From Stanieria sp. NIES-3757 (GTDB taxonomy: Bacteria; Cyanobacteriota; Cyanobacteriia; Cyanobacteriales; Xenococcaceae), in contig AP017375.1 in the NCBI GenBank assembly GCA_002355455.1, positions 1,116,001-1,180,000 of the forward strand: a DNA stretch of 64,000 bases, in the 5' to 3' direction. Every line of letters begins with the position of its first letter. Position 1 is the first letter of the stretch. The notes beneath the pieces are model-generated. The model was not told the origin of the DNA. It did not search any database and saw only the letters and a program-made list of their open reading frames with translations. Shown piece by piece: positions 18,096-27,021 of the stretch. The position numbers and the translations under genes are program-made.

Positions 18096-19625
18096 CTAAA
18101 AAGTAAACGTTGTGCGGATGGTGCCGATGTAGATAGTATTGTTGTTGCTGTTATGCTCTGGATTAGTAATCACAAACATCCCTGGCGTAATCGCAATATG
18201 ATCGTTGAGTTGCCATTGATAAAAAGCTTCTATATGTAAGGAAGTATCTCGATCTTCAAACTCTTCACCAAAACTATTATCAATCACTTTAGGGGGTTGA
18301 CCAAAGATCAATCCTGCGACATTACCTTCTTGCCCCAAATCTTCTAGAGCTAAAAAGACTGTCCAAGTCAAAATATCTGCTTCGGGTTTGTCAGATAAAT
18401 CTTTCGCGCTTGCTTCTAAATAACCAATTCGTCCGCCAATATTAACAGTAGGGCTAATGGCGATCGCAACTTCTGCACCATAGGCATTAGCCTGGACAGC
18501 ATCGGAACTATCATTAAAAGGATTGCCTGTTAATCTGCTACCTGTTCCTGTTTTAAAACTGTTGTAAGAATTAGTGTAAGTAAAACTAAAAGCTAATGAA
18601 TTAAGAGGAGTAAAGGTAAGTTGTGCGATCGCAGCATGAGGACCGTAAAAAAGACCTGCTTCTGGATCTTCAGAATTAATAGCGACGTAAGCAGTAGAAA
18701 AATTGATAGCATCACTAAAATCGTGAGATATTCCAATTCCCGCTCCCTCTCCTTGCCGACGAATCGGATTTTCTCGTCCAAACGTGGAAATAGAACCATC
18801 ACTACTACCGCTAAACCAAGGACTAACTGTAGGAACGTAGTCACCTAAACCTTCCCCTTCTGTACTGATAGTCATACTAGTCTGTTGACCGAGGAGAAAC
18901 CGATATCCTAATTCATCAATTTCAAATTCTTCTCCATCATCACCATCAAACCCTAAATTAGACATTTGTGTGCCTGTTACTTCTTCTAATTCTGCAACTT
19001 GACGTGATTGGAGACGGATTTTTAATTCATCTTTGCCAGTAAAACTTCCTTCGAGGGTAAGACGAACACGATTACCTAAAGCAACATTTTCCTCTACAGA
19101 TTCACCACTGCCATCAGCTTTTTTTCCGCCAACAGCAACAAGTGGTGCAAAAATTACTTCGCCTTCGAGTTCAAGATTAGGTGAAAATTGTTGGTTTTCT
19201 AAGGTTGTGACTCTGGTTTCTAGTTTTTCTATCTGGCTGCCTAATCTCGTTAGTTGGGGCAAAAATTCCGATTGCAAACGTTGGATTTGTGCTAAAGTAT
19301 CGCGATCGATCTGAGCATCTAAATTTTGAATATTCTGTAAACAATTATTAAGAGCAACAGCGAATTCGTTGCGAGTGAGTGTTTGATGACCGCGATAAGA
19401 ACCATCGGAGAAACCTGCAATACAGCCATATCGCTCTACTAAAGAACGTAACGCCTCGAATGCCCAGTCATTGGGGTTGACATCTGATAGTTGCGAAACT
19501 GAGGGAATTTGAGATGAAGAATAATCTTGGACTTTTCTAATTGAAGATGCTGTAGCTGGAGTGACATTGAGTAACATTAAAAGACTACTAAAAATAAATA
19601 AACGAAATTTTCCCTTTTGCTTCAT
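18096..19625 (-). CDS. SLH-domain carbohydrate/iron-uptake porin (OprB family)
   Basis: A 509-residue outer-membrane protein. After a signal peptide ending near TPATAS comes an SLH domain (DVNPNDWAFEALRSLVERYG, then GFSDGSYRGHQTLTRNEFA), a short coiled coil (LTRLGSQIEKLETRVTTLE) that spans the periplasm, and an OprB-type beta barrel ending in the aromatic TTFTF expected for barrel assembly. Cyanobacterial members are major outer-membrane porins, some linked to iron uptake. The start codon lies only 26 bp after the kinase-like gene, with AAGGA before the ATG, so it probably belongs to the glycan cluster transcript. Confidence 0.92.
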   Translation of the reverse strand: MKQKGKFRLFIFSSLLMLLNVTPATASSIRKVQDYSSSQIPSVSQLSDVNPNDWAFEALRSLVERYGCIAGFSDGSYRGHQTLTRNEFAVALNNCLQNIQNLDAQIDRDTLAQIQRLQSEFLPQLTRLGSQIEKLETRVTTLENQQFSPNLELEGEVIFAPLVAVGGKKADGSGESVEENVALGNRVRLTLEGSFTGKDELKIRLQSRQVAELEEVTGTQMSNLGFDGDDGEEFEIDELGYRFLLGQQTSMTISTEGEGLGDYVPTVSPWFSGSSDGSISTFGRENPIRRQGEGAGIGISHDFSDAINFSTAYVAINSEDPEAGLFYGPHAAIAQLTFTPLNSLAFSFTYTNSYNSFKTGTGSRLTGNPFNDSSDAVQANAYGAEVAIAISPTVNIGGRIGYLEASAKDLSDKPEADILTWTVFLALEDLGQEGNVAGLIFGQPPKVIDNSFGEEFEDRDTSLHIEAFYQWQLNDHIAITPGMFVITNPEHNSNNNTIYIGTIRTTFTF

Positions 19626-19651
19626 TCTTGATCCTTTTCTAAAAATCTCCT

Positions 19652-20656
19652 TTATTTCAAACGCTGTTCGCAGAGTTCTAAAATTGCTTCCGTATAAGAA
19701 CTGCGGTTGCTAATTTGGGTACTGATGTAAATATGTCTTACCAGTGTCAGCATCGCGTAGGATTGTATCGTCAAACGAATTCCTTCACCATGAAACTGAA
19801 TAAATCTTTCTGTCATTGCTGCTTCTCGATCTGCTAAAGCGTCGGGATTGCCTAAAATACGAAGACTATATTCAGTTATGTGGGCAATAAAATTGCCGAT
19901 GTCGAGAGCAGGATTTCCTTGACAATAGAGATCTAAATCAATCAAGTAAAGATGACTGCCATTAACAATAACTTGATCGCCATAAAAATCCCGATGAATA
20001 CCGCACTGGGATAGTTCTGGAGTATTAGCACCGAGATAATCGCACTTTGCTAGAATCTGTTCTAGCCGTTTTTCCCACTGGGGATATTGTTGAGCTACCT
20101 TGTCAAGGCGGTCATGTAAAATGTCTAATTCGTCAGTCATGGTATAAAAGCGACGGGGAACAATCTTACTTTGATGTAGTTTACGGGCAGCTTCAGCAAT
20201 TCTACTTGCTAACGCAACACCATCTCTTCCCGCCAGTAAATCAGTAGCAACAGTTCCTGGTACTTTTTTTTGTAACCACATCTGCCATTCGGGAATGATG
20301 CCGATTGGTTCGGGTACAGAGATACCATCTGTACTATCTTCAGCAAACCTGCCATTCCAAAGCGATCGCTGTAGTTCGTAACTGTGGCGGTCGAGTCCCT
20401 TTGCTCTTGCTTTGCCAATAACTACTAGGGATTGAGTATCAACTGTTAACTGATAAGCGATCGTACAACGTCGTCCGAGTTTATGGCGAATGACACGAAT
20501 AGCATGAAGTTGGAGCTTTTTGAATTTATAAGATAATGCTTTTGTCAAACACTGTTGCGCTTGAATTGGATCAATTGCTTCTGCCAGAAAAGCCATTTTC
20601 GGGTCGTTCGCGCTATTAAAAGGATCGCTAACAAAAACGTTTGAGGCTAAAACCAT
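19652..20656 (-). CDS. Aminoglycoside-phosphotransferase-fold kinase-like protein
   Basis: A 334-residue protein of the APH/choline-kinase fold. The catalytic loop is HRDFYGDQ at residues 221-228: the His and catalytic Asp223 are present but the usual asparagine of HxDxxxxN is Gln228. The metal-binding acidic pair is in LIDLDLY (Asp240, Asp242). Such proteins phosphorylate small hydroxylated molecules; this one is more likely a sugar or lipid-linked glycan kinase than a drug-resistance enzyme, because it sits in an envelope-glycan operon. The ABC exporter gene is 81 bp upstream, with a GTAxGG palindrome between, and the porin is 26 bp downstream. Confidence 0.75.
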   Translation of the reverse strand: MVLASNVFVSDPFNSANDPKMAFLAEAIDPIQAQQCLTKALSYKFKKLQLHAIRVIRHKLGRRCTIAYQLTVDTQSLVVIGKARAKGLDRHSYELQRSLWNGRFAEDSTDGISVPEPIGIIPEWQMWLQKKVPGTVATDLLAGRDGVALASRIAEAARKLHQSKIVPRRFYTMTDELDILHDRLDKVAQQYPQWEKRLEQILAKCDYLGANTPELSQCGIHRDFYGDQVIVNGSHLYLIDLDLYCQGNPALDIGNFIAHITEYSLRILGNPDALADREAAMTERFIQFHGEGIRLTIQSYAMLTLVRHIYISTQISNRSSYTEAILELCEQRLK

Positions 20657-20692
20657 TTTTTCTTAATTTAAATTTTTTATCTTTTTACTTTT

Positions 20693-20720
20693 GTACGGGC
20701 GAATGGTCATTCGCCCGTAC
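20693..20720. repeat. 28-bp GTAxGG-family palindrome inside the glycan operon
   Basis: GTACGGGCGAATG and its exact complement, 13 bp each, are separated by the two bases GT. It lies between the ABC exporter stop (20738) and the kinase-like gene start (20656). In the transcript it would form a very stable hairpin that could protect the upstream mRNA or tune expression of the downstream genes. Confidence 0.85.
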
Positions 20721-20737
20721 CTCTGCCTGTTGCCTTT

Positions 20738-22549
20738 CTACTTTCCGCCAACTGCCGACTGCATTTGATAAAGGGCTGCATAACGACCTTTACAACTCAT
20801 TAATTCTGAGTGACTGCCTCGCTCTTTGATTTGTCCGCCTTCTATATAAATAATTAAATCAGCACGGGTAGCAAGATGAAGATCGTGGGTAATGATAAAA
20901 GTTGTGCGGTTTTGAGCGAGTCTTTGTAAAGCTTCAATGACAACCTGTTCATTTTCTTTATCTAAACCAGTAGTAGGTTCATCAAGAATCAGAATTGGTG
21001 CTTGACGGATGGCAGCACGAGCGATCGCAATTCTTTGTCTTTGTCCTCCAGAAAGAGTTGCACCGCGTTCTCCTACAACTGTATCGTAGCCTTCGGGAAG
21101 TGCAGTAATAAACTGATGAGCATTGGCAAGTTTGGCAGCAGCGATAATCTCATCTTCGCTGACATTAGATACTCCATAGGCAATATTTTCACGAATGGTA
21201 GCAGCAAACAAAAGACTGTCTTGGAGAACGACACTAATTTGCGATCGCATAGAATCTAAAGTGTATTCTCGCAGATCTCGTCCGTCGATTTTAACTGCAC
21301 CAGAAATAGGCTCGTAAAGACGCATTAGCAAGCTAACCAGGGTAGATTTACCACCGCCAGAAGTTCCCACCATGGCTACTTGTTGTCCTGCTTGAACTTT
21401 TAAATTGATATTGTTTAACAGCACTTGATCTGGTTCGTAACCAAAACTAACGCGATCAAATTCTACGTCACCGCGAAAAGAAGGTGCAGTAATTGAACCA
21501 GGCAAATCTTGGACATCGGGAGTTTCTTCTAAAACATCTAAAATTCTTTCTCCCGAAGCAGTAGCTTTGGCTAATCTTCCTGTATATTTGGCAAAATTTT
21601 GGACTGGTTTAAAGGCATTCTTCAGATAGGTAAGAAATACTAGTACATCTCCAGGAGTGAGGGCATCTCGCAATGCCAGCCATGAACCATACCATAGTAC
21701 TACTGCTGTCCCAATGGCAATGACGACATCAACTGTTCGTTCTAAATGAGAAGCCAATTGTTGAGTTTGGACACTTTCATTAAGACTACTTTGATTTTGT
21801 TGAGCAAAGATTTGAGCAAATGGTTCCTGAAGAGAGAGGGCTTTAACTAGTTTGATCGCAGCAATAGACTCGGCTGCCGTAGCAGCTACTGCACCTTCTC
21901 GCTTACGTTGTTTGAGAGAAGACTCGCGAATGCGATCGCTTAAACGAGTTGCCAATAAAGCAAACCAAGGCAGTGTGAGTAAAGAAAGTAGAGTGAGATC
22001 GCGATCCATCCAGAACATTACCCCCAACATTCCGAACAGAGTCAAAATACTAACTAATAGGGGTAAGGCTGCTGTAATTAAAACTTCTTGTAGTCTACTG
22101 GCATCGCTACTGACTCTAACAATTAGGTCACCGCTTCTGGCTTTAGTATGGTAGGAAAGAGAAAGATTTTGCAGATGGCGATAAAGACGTTCGCGTACTT
22201 CAGCAATGACTCGACTTCCTACCATGGCTAACCCTATCGTACTCCAATAAGCAGCAAGAGCGCGTAATGCTGGAATTGCGATCGCAGCTAGGGCGGAAAC
22301 AGTCAGCAACCAGATGGGAGGAAGATTAACCAAAAAGGGTAAGTTTGTTGGTGGTTGATTTTGAATCAGAACGTAATCAAACACAAACTTGAGTGGCCAA
22401 GGTTCGAGGACGCGCAACCCTACATCAGCAACTAAAGCAATTCCACTAATAAGTATTAATTTTTGCTGTTTGCGAATGTAAGGAGAGAAATAACGCAAAA
22501 CCCTCCATAATCCAGGAATAGACTGTTGTAAAGATTTGCTCGCTGCCAT
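20738..22549 (-). CDS. MsbA-type ABC exporter (fused permease and ATPase)
   Basis: A 603-residue half-transporter. The N-terminal membrane domain has six hydrophobic segments over roughly residues 20-320. The C-terminal ATPase has Walker A GTSGGGKST, the LSGGQRQR signature, Walker B ILILDEPTTGLD and the H-loop ITHDLHLAT. Proteins of this build flip lipids, lipid-linked sugars or peptides across the inner membrane as homodimers. The three glycosyltransferase genes immediately upstream, with a 3-bp gap to the nearest, point to a glycolipid or lipid-linked glycan as cargo. The precise substrate is unknown. Confidence 0.9.
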   Translation of the reverse strand: MAASKSLQQSIPGLWRVLRYFSPYIRKQQKLILISGIALVADVGLRVLEPWPLKFVFDYVLIQNQPPTNLPFLVNLPPIWLLTVSALAAIAIPALRALAAYWSTIGLAMVGSRVIAEVRERLYRHLQNLSLSYHTKARSGDLIVRVSSDASRLQEVLITAALPLLVSILTLFGMLGVMFWMDRDLTLLSLLTLPWFALLATRLSDRIRESSLKQRKREGAVAATAAESIAAIKLVKALSLQEPFAQIFAQQNQSSLNESVQTQQLASHLERTVDVVIAIGTAVVLWYGSWLALRDALTPGDVLVFLTYLKNAFKPVQNFAKYTGRLAKATASGERILDVLEETPDVQDLPGSITAPSFRGDVEFDRVSFGYEPDQVLLNNINLKVQAGQQVAMVGTSGGGKSTLVSLLMRLYEPISGAVKIDGRDLREYTLDSMRSQISVVLQDSLLFAATIRENIAYGVSNVSEDEIIAAAKLANAHQFITALPEGYDTVVGERGATLSGGQRQRIAIARAAIRQAPILILDEPTTGLDKENEQVVIEALQRLAQNRTTFIITHDLHLATRADLIIYIEGGQIKERGSHSELMSCKGRYAALYQMQSAVGGK

Positions 22550-22552
22550 TGT

Positions 22553-23725
22553 TTACCTAAGCCCTCCTACGAGTTGACTAGCATTTGCTAAGGCTAGGAT
22601 TTGCACAGCGATCGCATCCCAAGTATGATTTTGTAAGACGTGATGACGAGCCAAATTACCCAGACTCCTTGCTAGTTCGGGCGAATGCCAGATTAGTTCC
22701 AAAGCTTTGGCTAATGCCCCTGCGTCTCCAGGAGGGCAAAGTATACCATTAACGCCATCTTCAATTAACTCAGTAAGTTGTCCGATAGAACTAGTTACTA
22801 CAGGTAATCCTGCTGCCATATATTCGTAGACTTTGAGCGGAGAAAAATAAAAGTCGGTATGATCGTGGTAGGGAGCAACTGCAACGTTCATCGAAGCAAG
22901 CAATCCTGGAATTTGTTCGGGTATGACAGCCCCTGTAAAATGAACCGCAGATTGTAATTCCCGTGCAGAGAAATTGGCTTCTATTTTTTCTCGTTCGGGA
23001 CTATCTCCCACAATCAAAAGTCTTGCTTGAGGTACTTTGTGATGCAGACGAGCAAAAGCATCGGTCAAAATTGCTAAACCATGCCAGGGTTTCAAACTAC
23101 CCACAAATCCTACAACAAAAGTTTCTGAATTCGGAGGAAAAGTTGGAACTAAAGGCAAAGCAAAGCGATTGTGATTGACACCATTAGGAATGACGTGGAC
23201 TTTTTCGGGACTGACATAGTTAGTTAAATAATTTTTAATTGGTGTAGAAACAGCCACAATTTGACTCGCTGCTGTAAAAACTCGTTGAGCCACAACTTCA
23301 GCCCCTGTGCGATTAATTAAGCCTCGATGCTTTGCCTGTTCTTCAATCAGGGGTGCATTAACTTCTAAAATACCTGGAATTCCTTGAGCTTGGGCATATT
23401 CCATGCCACTATAACTCCAGAGAGAATAACGCTCATAAATAAGGTCAAAAGAACCTGCTAATTCAAGTTCTAGCCGTAGATCTGGATTGATTGATAAAGC
23501 AACTTGTTCTCGCATTGACTGCTCTCCTTTAGGAATGGGAGGCAAACGATAAACATCAATGTTAGCTAAATCAGCAGGTGGCTCATCTCCCAAACGAACT
23601 GCAAACAAACTCACTTGATGACCGAGTTTTAAGAGCGATCGCAGTATTTCTTGAACGTGGATCGAACATCCTTTGTGACCGAAAACTGGAACGCCTGGAT
23701 CGGCGCAAAGATAAGCAATACGCAT
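22553..23725 (-). CDS. Glycosyltransferase family 4 protein
   Basis: A 390-residue GT-B enzyme. The N-terminal domain begins RIAYLCADPGVPVFGHKGCS, containing the acceptor-side glycine loop. The donor-binding C-terminal domain shows VVGFVGSLKPWHGL and the E-x7-E region SPLKVYEYMAAGLPVV followed by GQLTELIEDGVNG. It probably transfers a nucleotide-activated sugar onto a cell-surface glycan. It lies 3 bp from both the upstream glycosyltransferase and the downstream ABC exporter, so all are surely one operon. Confidence 0.9.
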   Translation of the reverse strand: MRIAYLCADPGVPVFGHKGCSIHVQEILRSLLKLGHQVSLFAVRLGDEPPADLANIDVYRLPPIPKGEQSMREQVALSINPDLRLELELAGSFDLIYERYSLWSYSGMEYAQAQGIPGILEVNAPLIEEQAKHRGLINRTGAEVVAQRVFTAASQIVAVSTPIKNYLTNYVSPEKVHVIPNGVNHNRFALPLVPTFPPNSETFVVGFVGSLKPWHGLAILTDAFARLHHKVPQARLLIVGDSPEREKIEANFSARELQSAVHFTGAVIPEQIPGLLASMNVAVAPYHDHTDFYFSPLKVYEYMAAGLPVVTSSIGQLTELIEDGVNGILCPPGDAGALAKALELIWHSPELARSLGNLARHHVLQNHTWDAIAVQILALANASQLVGGLR

Positions 23726-23728
23726 AAC

Positions 23729-25006
23729 TTAAACCTCTTGAAGTACTTGTTGGTTAATTGTTTTATTGGTTGGTTGGAATAACGTCCGCAAAGAAGCGGT
23801 GTTGCGGTGAATGTCAAAAGAATTTTCAATCAGTTTTCTTGCCTGTAGTGATAATTGCTGCCTTTCAGTACTATTGTTTAAAAGTTGTTTGAGGGCATGA
23901 GCTAAAGCCTCAGCATCGTGTTGAGGTACTAATAAGCCAGTTTGTTGGTGTCGGATAATTTCTGGAATTCCAGTAACATCAGTTGCTACGCATGGTGTTC
24001 CTAATGCCATCGCTTCTAATAGCACGGTTGGCAAACCATCTCGATTGCCATCTGAACCAATTACATAGGGGGCAGCAAATACAGATGCTTGTTGTATGGC
24101 TTCAAATACCTCATTTTGGGGACGAGGACCAACAATTTCTACAACCGAGTTTAAATTTAATTGTTGAATGCGTTGCTGTAACTGTTCTTGGAGCGAACCT
24201 GTCCCGATAATTTGACAGCGAAATTCACAACCCCAATCTCTCAGTTTGGCACAAGCATCAACTAAAATTAATACGCCTTTTTTCTCAATCAGTCGAGCGA
24301 CAAAAACGATTAATGGTGGACGGTGTAAGGGCGATTGATAACTTAACTGTGATAAATCTAATCCGTTATAAATTTTTTGGACTCGCTCCGCAGCAGCACC
24401 ATAAGTGTCTTGAAGATATTTAAGGTTAAAATCACTCACAGTAACAACGGCTGAAGCATCGCTGAGTTTTCTGCTCAGATCTTCATGATCGACGCTTTCA
24501 TGAAAAATATCCTTGGCGTGGGCAGTGAAAGTGTAGGGAACGCCTGTAAAGTGAGAGGCAAGACGGGCAACACTGGTTGCTACCGTACCAAAGTGAGCGT
24601 GGAGATGAGTAATATTTTTTAATTTTATTTCCCGTGCCAACCAAGCAGCCTGATAAACGGTACTATCCATTTCTCCCTGCGCTACACTCAACTTTGACCA
24701 AAAATTGGGGATGACTAGGCTGGCTTCTTGTAACTCTGCCCAAAAATAGCTTGCTGCTGTAGGAGCTAGACTGTTGAGTGATTCGCTTTTTCGTCCTTGT
24801 GCTGGTCTACGGATATAATGAACAGGGGCGCGTACCTGGGAAATAATGTTTTGAAAATGGGTATCTTCAGGAGGACGCAGGGCAAAGATTTCGATGTCAA
24901 GTCCTACCGCTTCATGAGCCAAAATTTCATTGACCACAAAGGTTTCAGAATAACGGGGATAGCGTTTCAGTACGTAACCAACGCGCAGCGGTTTTTGGAG
25001 CAACAT
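23729..25006 (-). CDS. Glycosyltransferase family 4 protein
   Basis: A GT-B enzyme of 425 residues when started at the ATG at 25004-25006. That start begins MLLQKPLRVGYVLKRYPRYS, lies 13 bp after the stop of the upstream gene and is preceded by AAGAAG. A start 45 bp earlier would overlap the upstream gene and lacks a clear ribosome site. The core has HLHAHFGTVATSVARLA, VFVARLIEKKGVLIL and EAMALGTPCVATDVTGIPE, which is the E-x7-E donor site. The YSETFVVNEI motif is typical of exopolysaccharide glycosyltransferases of the WcaL/colanic acid type. Confidence 0.88.
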   Translation of the reverse strand: MLLQKPLRVGYVLKRYPRYSETFVVNEILAHEAVGLDIEIFALRPPEDTHFQNIISQVRAPVHYIRRPAQGRKSESLNSLAPTAASYFWAELQEASLVIPNFWSKLSVAQGEMDSTVYQAAWLAREIKLKNITHLHAHFGTVATSVARLASHFTGVPYTFTAHAKDIFHESVDHEDLSRKLSDASAVVTVSDFNLKYLQDTYGAAAERVQKIYNGLDLSQLSYQSPLHRPPLIVFVARLIEKKGVLILVDACAKLRDWGCEFRCQIIGTGSLQEQLQQRIQQLNLNSVVEIVGPRPQNEVFEAIQQASVFAAPYVIGSDGNRDGLPTVLLEAMALGTPCVATDVTGIPEIIRHQQTGLLVPQHDAEALAHALKQLLNNSTERQQLSLQARKLIENSFDIHRNTASLRTLFQPTNKTINQQVLQEV

Positions 25007-25019
25007 TTTTCTTCTTAAC

Positions 25020-26402
25020 TTAAATAGATTGATGGGAACGAGGAACGGCAAATACTTCGGCTAAAAACTGTGGGATACGAGTCAAACCGTTGAGATCTAT
25101 CTGACCTCTTACTTTTGGTAAATGCTCTGGTTTTTTTAACCACTTGCTTAAATTGCTAGCATTAAGGCGGTCGGGATGTAACAGATCCACTAATCCCATT
25201 GCTTGTAAGCGTTCGGCACGTACCAACTGTTCCTTACGAGGTTGGATTCGTGGTACGATCAAAGCCTGCTTTTGAAATGACAAAATTTCACAGGTAGTAT
25301 TGTAACCGCCCATAGCAATAACACGGTCAGCTTGCTTGATCAGCAACGTTGGTTCGGGGAAATATTCTAATAAAAATAAATCAGATCGTTTGTTTACTTT
25401 AGCTTGGATACGTTGGCGAACTGATTCGGGCATGAAAGGACCAGTCAAAATTAGACCATAAGCATCAGAGGGCAATTTGCTTTTGGCAAAAACTTCTGCT
25501 AGCTGCGCTCCATCTTGTCCTCCACCAACCAAACATAAAATCAAACGATTGGACGGTAGATTAAGAGATTTAACTGCCTGTTTACTGGCTTCATCAGTAA
25601 ATTGCAAACGGGCTGTTTGATCTAAGTAGCCTAGATAATGAAACTTAGCACTTGTTTCGGGAGCGAATTGATATTCTTGAACTGGGTCATAGACCTTAGT
25701 ATCTCCATAAACCCAAACCGCATCGTAATAATTTTGAATAATCTGTTCGTTATGAGAACGTTGCCAATCTTGACGAATAACGCTTGGTTCATCCAAAACG
25801 TCACGTAAACCCAAAATACAATAGGTTTGTTTAGTCTGGCGTAAATATTCTAAGGTTGAATCAAGTTCTCTCATCGCTCCGCGCGGAACATTATCTACGA
25901 TCAAAACATCTGGCTCAAAAGTTTGGATGGTAGTGCGAATTACTTGCGATCGCAAATTAATAATTTCTGATAAGGAAAGATCTAAACGTCTTGATTGATA
26001 TTTTCCGTCGCTCTTTTTATATAATGCGGGCAGGGTTAGACAATCTATTCCAGGTGGCATAGAAAAATTATTCGCCTCAGACATCCCACTAATCATCAAA
26101 ATATCTGCATCAAGATTAGAGGAATTTAGGGTTTGCATAATCAAGAGATTACGACGTTTATGTCCTAAGCCCATAGTGTCATGGGAATAAAGAGCAATTC
26201 TCAATTTTTTACGGCTTGGTTTTGGTGAATTAGCGGGAAATAGTGACAGAGCTTGGTTATTTTTCCTAGTTTTTAAATCAATTGATTTTTTGAACCGTGG
26301 GACAGAATAAATATCTAATTCAGACCGATGGTCTAAATAAAGTGATCTCGTTTGGGAATTTTTTTGCCTCTTGCTAGTTAATTGAGGAAATGAATTATTC
26401 AT
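25020..26402 (-). CDS. Predicted glycosyltransferase, COG4671 / MurG-like type
   Basis: A 460-residue protein. After about 65 poorly conserved, basic residues comes the GT-B start RIALYSHDTMGLGHKRRN, with the glycine-rich GLGH loop found in MurG-like enzymes. Later blocks are LIVDNVPRGAMRELD, LGLRDVLDEP, LCLVGGGQDGAQLAE and the donor region AMGGYNTTCEILSFQKQALIVPR-type sequence (part: GGYNTTCEILS). This places it with COG4671 predicted glycosyltransferases. It is the first gene of the six-gene minus-strand cluster. The 619-bp gap upstream must contain the promoter. Confidence 0.85.
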   Translation of the reverse strand: MNNSFPQLTSKRQKNSQTRSLYLDHRSELDIYSVPRFKKSIDLKTRKNNQALSLFPANSPKPSRKKLRIALYSHDTMGLGHKRRNLLIMQTLNSSNLDADILMISGMSEANNFSMPPGIDCLTLPALYKKSDGKYQSRRLDLSLSEIINLRSQVIRTTIQTFEPDVLIVDNVPRGAMRELDSTLEYLRQTKQTYCILGLRDVLDEPSVIRQDWQRSHNEQIIQNYYDAVWVYGDTKVYDPVQEYQFAPETSAKFHYLGYLDQTARLQFTDEASKQAVKSLNLPSNRLILCLVGGGQDGAQLAEVFAKSKLPSDAYGLILTGPFMPESVRQRIQAKVNKRSDLFLLEYFPEPTLLIKQADRVIAMGGYNTTCEILSFQKQALIVPRIQPRKEQLVRAERLQAMGLVDLLHPDRLNASNLSKWLKKPEHLPKVRGQIDLNGLTRIPQFLAEVFAVPRSHQSI

Positions 26403-27021
26403 AAGATTTCCTAGTTATAAAGTCAATTTGGGTAATGCTTGAGAAAAATAGATTATTTAAATATGTTTATCTGTCAACAATTAATTTAAAAAAATATTAT
26501 TCATAAATAAAATAAATCAAACTAATTTTTGATTGAGTTTTTTGTATAAAAATCTTTTTTTTGTTAGAAATTTTAAAAAAAAGTTATTGTTCTATTAACT
26601 TCAGTTTAATAACATTGAATAAAACTACCATAAGAGTTTGATGAGAATTTTTTCATCTTGAAAGAGATTGTTTGGTATTAAGGGCACAATCCCTTTTATA
26701 TTTGATAACAGCCTCAAATGGAACAAGACAGAGAGATTTTAATTTTGTCTTGCTTCTAACAAGCAAATATTTTGTTGTTCAAAAAGTAGCAAAAATGTAC
26801 TAAATCTTGAGCGTTAATTTGCCCACAATAGTTATTTATAAACAGTAAATCTATTTGAAAAATGATAACTAAATCTATATTTTTGTTCCCACCAGTTACT
26901 AAAAATCACCTACAAATAAAAAAAGAGGAGAATAATCTACTCTCCTACTTTCAGTTTTAGTTAAAGGTTAAATGTTTTTGAACGAACGTGGTCTTTGACA
27001 ATTTAATTAATTTTCACTAAT
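26403..27021. other. 619-bp intergenic region upstream of the glycan operon
   Basis: AT-rich, with no plausible coding frame. It should contain the operon promoter. CAAGAC (26727-26732) and GTCTTG (26748-26753) form a weak dyad, and AAGGG/CCCTT flanks CACAAT at about 26678-26694. Neither is strong enough to call. A terminator for the gene at 27022 lies at its right edge and is listed separately. Confidence 0.5.
26915..26946 (-). terminator. Rho-independent terminator for the gene at 27022-27597
   Basis: On the minus strand AGGAGA and TCTCCT pair around a nine-base loop (26926-26946) and are followed by C and a run of T (the complement of A at 26917-26924). It lies about 75 bp past the stop of the minus-strand gene at 27022. 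Confidence 0.7.

Noticed and set aside
25007-25051. Earlier ATG for the middle glycosyltransferase gene
   Set aside because: It would overlap the upstream gene by 32 bp and add 15 unconserved residues; the ATG at 25006 has AAGAAG before it.
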